Origin: Pezizomycotina sp. ARF18
Lineage: Eukaryota > Ascomycota
NCBI GenBank assembly: GCA_002224055.1
Contig: AZLU01000246.1
Span: forward strand, 29,070 to 58,731
Direction of reading: 5' to 3'
Length of the DNA: 29,662 nucleotides
Part shown: positions 22,721 to 29,662 of the stretch, piece after piece
How positions within the stretch are numbered: the first letter of the stretch is position 1
Layout of the letters: every line of letters starts with the position of its first letter
Notes under the pieces: model-generated
Told to the model about the DNA's origin: nothing
The model's database searches: none
Seen by the model: the letters and a program-made list of their open reading frames with translations, nothing else
Made by a program: the position numbers and the translations under genes

Positions 22721-23453
22721 TCATTGAGTGTAACCACACCAAGCCAAGATACGTAGGTGTAATTATATTCAGCTAAAGAATTCGCGGAAGAAAGGTTGTT
22801 AAGGTGGTATAATTTCCGGTTTTCATTTATATTCGCCATCGGCATTATTATTTTTTTGTAAAGGTTTCTGTTTATTAGATATATCGGTAGCATAAGATAT
22901 GGCGATCATATGCAGATAATTTATCATATAATCCCGGGAAACGCAATTCGAATTTATGGGTAGACTATGCAAGTACACCAATTTTTTTTTCTTCTCGTTT
23001 CTTATACGTCCGATATGAAATTGCTTCACCTTAAACTTCCGTATTCAACCCATGCAAAGCGCACGTCACGGAAGACGGGAGAGTTGCGTCCCGTTCGGCG
23101 AGCTGCGAGGAGAGATAGTTTTAGCTACCAGCTTTTGGTTGGCGATGTACAAAAAACTGCGTTTGCTTTCGCATGGGTTACTTCGCAAGTCGTCGTTCCG
23201 GGCAAGGATATAATACTGATCATGAGATAAAATAGTACTGCAAGGGTTGCAGCTCAAGGTTGATTGATACACGATCACATATATGTAAATCGAGTTTTTT
23301 TGTGTCCCCCTCACTCGATACGAAGCTTCTTTCGGAAGACATTCCGGGGTGTTCGGATATTTAACTAAAGCTGTAATACGAGAAACAAACAATAGATCGA
23401 CGAGCTGTTGATATTAAACCCCCCCTTGAACTTCAATGTTAACTGTTGATGTC
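22721..23453. other. Intergenic region upstream of the P450
   Basis: AT-rich, with no supported gene. A plus-strand frame at 22967-23230 and its minus-strand shadow have no recognisable motifs. The downstream end is the likely P450 promoter. Confidence -1.
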
Positions 23454-23460
23454 TATAAAA
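23454..23460 (+). promoter_or_regulatory. Likely TATA box of the P450 gene
   Basis: TATAAAA lies 138 bp before the P450 ATG, in an otherwise mixed sequence. Position and sequence suit a fungal core promoter; no transcript evidence is available here. Confidence -1.
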
Positions 23461-23591
23461 TATGTCGCGACGCCCGGGTTGTGAAGAATCTCATCTTCAG
23501 TGAGAAAAGCTCCTACACATGGAGGAAACGCGATACAAGTAAATATACAACATTTATTTTTCTTTGAGATAAATCCTCTTACTCTTCGACG

Positions 23592-25393
23592 ATGGCTTGG
23601 ATTCGATACGACTATCAGCCTCCAGTTAGGGCTTCCTATCTCGTCGCTGGGGCAACCTTCTTTGTCTTCATACTGTACAAAATCCTACATGGCAATGGTA
23701 GAAAAGCGCCAGTCAACATCAATACCAACCAAACTCCGCCATACGTGGGATACCCGGAGAGGCTACCATGGTTGTTCCCCAATATACGGTGTGCGATACG
23801 AATCTTCAAGAATGGACCGACGCATTTCCAGGAGGGTTACCAGAAATATACTCGCCACGGTGAGATATTCACCTTGAAGGGTCTGGATGATGATGTTACT
23901 ATCTTGCCAGCAGATGCCTTGAACGAGCTGAAGCCGTACGGCGACGACGTGATTACAACTATGGCTGACGAGGTAGGTAGAACAACTCTTCCATTATGTT
24001 AATTTTTTTATGATCCCCTTCTCAAGTCTTGTAATGTAAAACATGGTCTCTTACTAAATCAATTTTTATATTTCTCCCTTGCACCTGAAGCTCCTGATGA
24101 CCAAATATACGCTTGGTCCTACGATTGGGTCGAACCCATACCATATCAAGATCGTAGCTAAAGACCTCACCTCGAAATTGAACCAAATCACCCCGGCGAT
24201 CTGGGATGAGCTCTCCATGGCCACGGACGACGCGTTCGAGCGCATGTGTTCGCCGCGAGATAGCGAGGGATGGCAACGAGTCACAATTTACAAAGCCCTC
24301 CTCGATATCATAGCTAGGACGTCGAGTAGGATCTTCGTCGGGCACCGCTCTGTCGGGAACTGGAATACCTTCACGCCAGCGTTGCCGCCGCGACGGCGGT
24401 TTCCCGCTCGCAATTTTGCTCCGCACGTTCCCAGATTTTACGCACTTCCTCATCGGGCCGATACTGAGCTACCCGATCAATCGCAAATTCAAGGTTATTT
24501 ACAAGCACCTGAAGCCGGTAATAGAAGAGAGGCTCGCTAAGATCAAAGCTGGTGAGCCGAAATCTGAGGAACCCAACGACCTCCTGCAATGGGTAATCCG
24601 AGCTTCCATGCAGCAAGGACCCGTTGAATCCAGCTCCTGGTACATCTGCCTGAGGATGATTACCCTAAATTTGCGGCAATCCACACCACGTCCCTCACGG
24701 CGACCCACGTGATTTACGACCTCGTGCACATCGCATCGCAGGCCAAACCCGGTGAACCTTCAATAATAGATACCCTGCGGGAGGAAGTGCAGAATAGCCT
24801 GGTGGACGAAAACGGACAAGTTTCCTTTCTGGAGGGAAAAAGACCGTTGCAAAAGTTGCCAAAGTTGGACGCTTTCATAAAGGAGACAGCTAGGTTGCAC
24901 TCGGCTGGAACGTTCAGCGTCATGAGAAAGGTTGCAGACCCGCAGGGTTTCGTGTTTAGAGGGTATCGCTATCCTTACGGCGCCAAATTTGCGTTGGCAG
25001 CGGAGGAGTGGCACCGCGATGAGAGGAATTGCACCAACGCGAATGTGCACGACTATACGAGATACGACACCGATTCGCATGTAGAGCGTTTAAAAAGCAA
25101 GAATACGTTCGAAGGGTCCGAAATGGCCCTGAGGAGAAGGCTGGGGGCGAAAAACGGAAGAAAGCAGACCGATACCTGACAACCATATCAGAAGAATTTT
25201 TGGTGTTCGGAGGACTGAAGCACCAGTGCCCTGGCAGATTCTTCTCAAACAATGAGCTTAGGATCTTGATTTCGTATTTCCTTTTGAACTACGACATCAA
25301 GCCTTTGGGATATCGTCCCAAAAGTATATATGTAGCATCTCAAAGTTCTGCGACCCGACCGTCGAGATAGAGATTCGCAGGAGGAGTCGTTAA
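23592..25393 (+). CDS. Fungal cytochrome P450 monooxygenase, five one-base losses
   Basis: A haem-thiolate monooxygenase anchored to the ER by its N-terminus. ATG at 23592 begins MAWIRYDYQPPVRASYLVAG, with a membrane segment (SYLVAGATFFVFILYKIL) and a proline-containing hinge. Exon 1 ends at 23972; the intron is 23973-24090 (GTAGGT, TTACTAAAT branch, CTGAAG). Exon 2 begins LLMTKYTLGPTIGSNPYHIK. The I-helix reads AAIHTTSLTATH (about 24675), the K-helix ExxR is ETAR in FIKETARLH (about 24885), and the haem loop is FGGLKHQCPGRFF (about 25206). These resemble fungal ent-kaurene-oxidase-type P450s. Five frame changes (near 24341, 24410, 24650, 25145 and 25345) are each equal to one missing base; the likely end is EIEIRRRSR with TAA at 25391-25393, giving about 530 residues. 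The fourth haem-loop position is Leu instead of the usual Gly or Asp. Class is secure; substrate unknown. Confidence -1.
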
Positions 25394-25458
25394 ATTGAAG
25401 GCCCTGTGATATATATAATCTTTTCATGTTTCTTTCCTCCAAATTTTCATATAGTTCA

Positions 25459-26818
25459 TCACCCACCTCTATTGTCGTTGTTTCCGTTCACGTTCATCCA
25501 CAAATCCCTAGCTTCTTTAACCCAAATATACCGAACTCCGATATCTTGGATCTCGTAAAAGTATTCCTCCACATTTATGTAACCCTTGCGCAGGAGATTT
25601 TCGGTGAAAAGGCATAAAAGACGAATATTTCTGGCTTGTGTTTGCTTGCCTCTTCCGGAACCGCGCCAGTGCCCAAATCTCTTCTGTTTATCGAGCCAAG
25701 ATGCTTAGAATCTCCACTGAAGTTACTTGTATCTAGTAGATCCGTCCGGCGCACAGCTTGCGCTAGGTATAGGTGCAATAAGTGTCTGTATTCCTCTGCT
25801 GAGAGAAGCTTCGCTTCGATTATCTGTGTGATGAACTCCAAAATCGGTAGGTCGATGTCTAATCTCGGCAGGACTGTGAGTAGCATGTACTCTCTTGCTT
25901 CTGGCGGGGCTACTCCTGCACCGTTTTCATCAGTTCCATTACTAGAGAGCACTGCGGTTGCAAATAGATTCCCTATGGACGGGTTATTCGAAATCAAGCC
26001 GCTCAGTAGATCAGCTGACAGGACGTCTAAGGGCGGCGACCTTTCCAGAACCTTTTCAACACGACGCCGTTCGAAACTAGATAATGGTCGTTCAAATGCT
26101 TCCGACAGTAGTTCCCTGGAATCCTGTAACGAAGACGATGTGTGGAATTCATTATTTTCACCGCCCGCTCCTTCTTGATCGAAAGGGTCGTCATCCGAAA
26201 ATGTTGAATTTGTATGCAACTCGAAATAGCTCATATCGACTTCTTTGTGAGGGAGAAAAGCGTCTAGGTTTGAATATATCTCCTCTGGTGTGTAGTTGCT
26301 AATCTTTTCAGAGAAAAAAAAAACCCCCTTTTTTTAGCACTTCATCTCGCTGTGAATATTATGAATAGCGGACATCTTACCTTCTCTCCTTCGCCAGCCA
26401 GGATGTGATATAAAAGCCGCAGCCTCGCTCTTTCTACTAAACCATCATTCTTCGGCGATACAGTGCCTTCCTTCTGCTTACCTTTACTCAGCGACCCACC
26501 CGCTGGAAGCCCCCTCCGGCATGTTTCGATCCAGTGCGTTAGAAAGGGATTCTTGCGGACACCAAATTCTCGGTACATCCAGTAAAGCACGAATTCGGCG
26601 TTGAGATTGAAACCGGAAGGAACATCGCCATCACCGCTGGGCTCCCGTGGATGGCCACCCTCCCCTTCTAGCATGCTCAAGATCTCAAGCGCTCTATTGA
26701 AGTTTTCGGCGGGGTCCGGTATAGCTCGGAGGAAGCGCACGGCGGTGCTAGACAGAGGTGCAGACGTAACGGAGAGGACCTCAACGAGGCTTTCGGGGAG
26801 CGCGGAGATGGATTCCAT
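25459..26818 (-). CDS. CNOT11: CCR4-NOT complex subunit 11 homologue, three exons, intact
   Basis: In animals CNOT11 pairs with CNOT10 on the N-terminal part of NOT1, in the cytoplasmic deadenylase complex that shortens mRNA tails. ATG at 26818 begins MESISALPESLVEVLSVTSA. Exons are 26818-26381, 26303-25727 and 25634-25459, with 77-bp and 92-bp introns (GTAAGA/GAAAAG and GTAACT/CACAAG). Together they give 1,191 nt and 396 residues with no frame break. The N-terminal half has FNLNAEFVLYWMYREFGVRK, like the NPF-containing helical repeat region of the family. The C-terminal half matches the DUF2363 core: PLSSFERRRVEKVLE, LISNNPSIGNLF, EFITQIIEAKLLSAEEYRHL, and, after the second intron, NIRLLCLFTENLLRKGYINV and WVKEARDLW. 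The second intron restores alignment to the family exactly. It is convergent with the P450, with 65 bp between stops. Identification is from remembered family patterns; confidence is high. Confidence -1.
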
Positions 26819-27228
26819 CCTGGTTTCTGTTATATGAATGTAGCTTTGTTTTCGACTTTGTTTGGAGGTTGAATGACTCTCGACCGTCGTTTACCACTTG
26901 TTGGATTTTTTTTTTTAATAAAGTGCTCGGCTTAAAAAAGAAGTCCCATTCAAAGGAGTTAAAAGTTGGAAAGTGCACCGACTCGATAGCACGCTAGCCC
27001 GTGGTTCCTTGGAGAAGGGAATCAGAACCCTCTTATTTTCCTATACATATAAATTCAATATCAAGTGGGGGGGAGGAATAGGACGGCCGTGAGCATTGCC
27101 AATAGGGAAGCTTAGACTGAAAGAGGGACAGGTGGAAAGGGAGAGGTCTGAAGAGAAGTTTTGGAATTTCTCAAAAAGGTTGTTTATAAGTGAGTGGGGC
27201 AGAAACCACGAGCGGGATGACGACAGTA
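26819..27228. other. CNOT11: Promoter side of CNOT11
   Basis: No gene. The first 100-150 bp upstream of the CNOT11 ATG (minus strand) are its likely promoter and leader. The rest is purine-rich and runs into the pyrimidine tract that follows. Confidence -1.
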
Positions 27229-27445
27229 TCTTTTTTTTCTTTTCCTTTTCTTTTCCTTTCTTTTCTTTCCTTTTCTTTTCTTTTTTTCTTTTCTTTTTTC
27301 TTTTCTTTTTTCTTTTCTTTTTTCTTTTCTTTTTTCTTTTCTTTTTTCTTTTCTTTTTTTCTTTTCTTTTTCTTTTCTTTTTTCTTTTCTTTTTTCTTTT
27401 CTTTTTTCTTTTCTTTTTTCTTTTCTTTTTCTTTTCTTTTTCTTT

Positions 27446-27493
<48 letters not shown>
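27229..27493. repeat. 265-nt uninterrupted pyrimidine tract with 46-T end
   Basis: The plus strand is only C and T from 27229 to 27493. Most of it repeats a cttttctttttt-like unit of about 10-11 bp, and it ends in 46 consecutive T (27448-27493). The open frames over it on both strands are low-complexity artefacts. Long mirror-like homopurine/homopyrimidine DNA of this kind can form triplex structures and block polymerases. Confidence -1.
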
Positions 27494-27499
<6 letters not shown>

Positions 27500-29662
27500 A
27501 GTAATCGTTGTGTTGTCTCGTACCCAGACTCTTTACTTCTCTATTATTTTCCCGCAGGGCCAAAATTAATTACTGAGGCTTGGTACGAGACAAATCGTTG
27601 TGTAAGATCAACTTCTCTCAAGTAAAGGCCCTAAAGCTACAAGCTAGACGATAGAAGACAGACTTGCTTACCAACGACATTTTCACCAATTGCCCTCTTT
27701 AGGGATACTTTAGTAAGCTGAGTCTTCATTGCATATGTAAATATATGTATTGGGTTTGCAAAGCAAAAAGAGAAAGCAGTTTTGGAGTTCGAAATTGGGT
27801 GATCCTAATTTGAACCCCTTCGCTTTAATACTTTACCGGAGATGCAGAACTACTATTTAGACTCGCTGGGTTTGAAGTTTGAATTAAGTTTGTGTAACGC
27901 CGAAACTCAACATGCAACTGAATCAATGGCATGCCATCTCCGAAGACGGCAGAGAACCGTCCATGGGAAAAAGTATATATATTTTCTAAAGGTAGCTAGA
28001 TCGCTTTCTTATAGGTCCCATGGACTCCGAAATATAACTCAATAAACTCCTACAGTCGCTTGGACCAGGTTTTACATCTAAATTAGGTTTCAACAACAAC
28101 GTCAATGTGAAATCAGTGAGCTGTTTGCTAATAAGGATCATGAGGTTTGCCATGATGGGTATTGTGACGGGGCATACATCAATGTATTGCTCTTTATAAT
28201 AAAAGATATGCATCTTTGGTCGCTTCTCAAGAGAAGCAAAAAAATTCAAAGTAGACCTTCGAGAACATGTATAATGGGTTTATATAGCTATAATACTATT
28301 AGATGCTTACCGTTGTTTTCATTCATCGTATATGAGATCGTCGACACCATGTAGAGCATCATGTTCCGAAGGCTTCAAGATACGCGGGACTACCACAGTT
28401 AGTATTCGGATCGCATCGCATAAGCATTTTATATTATTTCTTCTGCTCCTTATTTATATGCTTAGTTTGTTTTTAACCTGTAAATAATATGCGTGCAAGG
28501 AATATGATCGGTCTACTACTCGGCAGGCTTTCGGGAGAGTTCGAGCAAAGTGGATTGCCCTTTCTCCAATATGTTACAATTTCAGCAAGTAATTGTCAAG
28601 TATTGTCGTCAGGGTAAGCTCGAGATAATCAGAGAGCGTGTCTAGTAATACGTATACAAGCTTGAGTTTCCTGATTCGTTGGAAACATAAACCTTCTTCT
28701 TTCTTACGTTAGAGGGCAATGCGACCGCAAACAGAGGTATACCATCGGATGTTTTTTCACCGATATAGTCCATTTGTCCATATGGATAGGTATATTGTGC
28801 CAGCGAGGCAAAAAAGAAGATTGCTACCTTAACAGAATTTTTTCATACATCGTTGCTACAGAAATAGTATGTATAAATAAGTCGTCAGCGATCAAGAGAA
28901 TAATATTAGGTCCTCATGTATCGTATTTTAAAAATTAAGAAATGAATGCTATTCGTTTCTTATAGGGCAGCATGAGATATGGATGATATTATAATTTAAG
29001 CTAGGTGTTCAGATGTGTATGTAATAACTCAAATAAGGCTATAATTGCGCAAGAAATACGCATTCGAGTAGCTCGTAGAGCTTAATAAATATTTTAGAAT
29101 GTTTTTAAGAAAAGAGAAAAGATTTTTTTTTTTTGGAGAGAAAGGGCGGGGCAGTAAAGCGGCCAGCGAAAGCTACTAGTATAAAAACCTGGAAGTATAT
29201 ATATCGTAAATCCGTATGTCATCTTTTAATACTAGTATAATATTCTGAAGATAAAACTCCGTATCTCCATTTTTCTTGTTCCGAAAGATGACATATACTT
29301 TCGTACCTGTGATATCAGCTTACTTATTTATTAGGACATATGTTAAAAGTGATAAGTCGGTTGTCTAGCAACTTGAACGAAGCTCAACACATCCGCGAAG
29401 ATTTGAATAAAAGGAGCAGAATAGCCTTGCCAGTGATTTCCCTCACTGTCGTATGAGTCATTCATTAATAAGTTTATTATCTTTAACTTGATTCCTGGAA
29501 CAACGCATGTAATAACACCGCTGTATTGTGTATGAAGATAAAAAGTATATTCAGTATCAAATATATTGAAAAATACTTGGCGGTGTTTCAGAGGACGTGA
29601 CAGCGACGATTTGGATTCGCCCCTTTCAACCGCCGGCTTGTTTCAATATTGACCAAAAAGAG
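27494..29662. other. AT-rich gene-poor right end
   Basis: I see no gene. Short frames at 27842-28045 (+) and 27986-28249 (-) have no motifs. A 12-bp perfect inverted repeat, tatgtcatcttt at 29215-29226 and aaagatgacata at 29284-29295, flanks 57 bp. The word tactagtata occurs twice nearby (about 29174 and 29231). No element ends or target duplications are evident. Confidence -1.

Noticed and set aside
24022-25252. Several minus-strand frames of 70-140 codons
   Set aside because: They are antisense to P450 exon 2.
25575-25636. A C-terminal frameshift in CNOT11
   Set aside because: The apparent mismatch disappears when the 92-bp intron 25635-25726 is removed; the joined sequence aligns to the family without a gap.
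25636-26178. 180-codon plus-strand frame
   Set aside because: It is the antisense shadow of CNOT11, whose minus-strand translation matches the family.
27096-27569. Phe/Ser-rich (+) and Lys/Glu/Arg-rich (-) frames of over 100 codons
   Set aside because: They are translations of the pyrimidine tract with no complexity.

Overview
The window looks like nuclear DNA of a filamentous ascomycete fungus. The evidence is short spliceosomal introns (mostly 50-110 bp, GTRAGN donors, CTRAY-like branch sites, YAG ends), a PMP3 gene split by several introns, a fungal-type NAPE-PLD, a fungal cytochrome P450 with an AIHTTS-type I-helix, a CNOT11 homologue, pyrimidine-rich leaders and many long A/T homopolymers. 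Gene density is low. There is no sign of bacterial operons, CRISPR, rRNA or tRNA.

Layout, left to right. 1-1476 (-): NAPE-hydrolysing phospholipase D family gene, cut by the left edge. 3528-4800 (-): unrecognised gene with an Asp/Glu/Gly-rich linker. About 4.8-7.6 kb: AT-rich, no firm gene. 7878-8671 (+): unrecognised helical protein. 10278-10962 (+): PMP3, four exons including a 13-nt one. 11893-12272 (+): short unrecognised coding stretch. 13458-14159 (-): long open frame of doubtful reality. 15567-17637 (-): unrecognised three-exon gene with 44-residue repeats. 19407-21004 (+): unrecognised multi-exon gene. 21593-22720 (+): decayed open frame with in-frame stops. 23592-25393 (+): cytochrome P450. 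25459-26818 (-): CNOT11, convergent with the P450 and 65 bp from it. 27229-27493: a 265-nt pure pyrimidine tract. The last 2.1 kb are AT-rich and apparently gene-free.

The genes do not form a pathway; they are unrelated housekeeping or accessory loci. The most striking property is that most conserved exons can be read only by changing frame repeatedly. In the P450, PMP3 and the 7.9-8.7 kb gene every change is equivalent to one missing base, often in a short homopolymer, while splice sites and family motifs stay intact. CNOT11 is free of this. Consensus error (poorly polished long reads) is the likeliest explanation and pseudogenisation the alternative. Separately, the 21.6-22.7 kb frame has stop codons all explicable by C-to-T or G-to-A changes, and a tandem duplication at 19.2 kb differs only by transitions; together these hint at RIP-like mutation.

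Product names for NAPE-PLD, PMP3, P450 and CNOT11 rest on motifs I recognise. The other genes are left unnamed.
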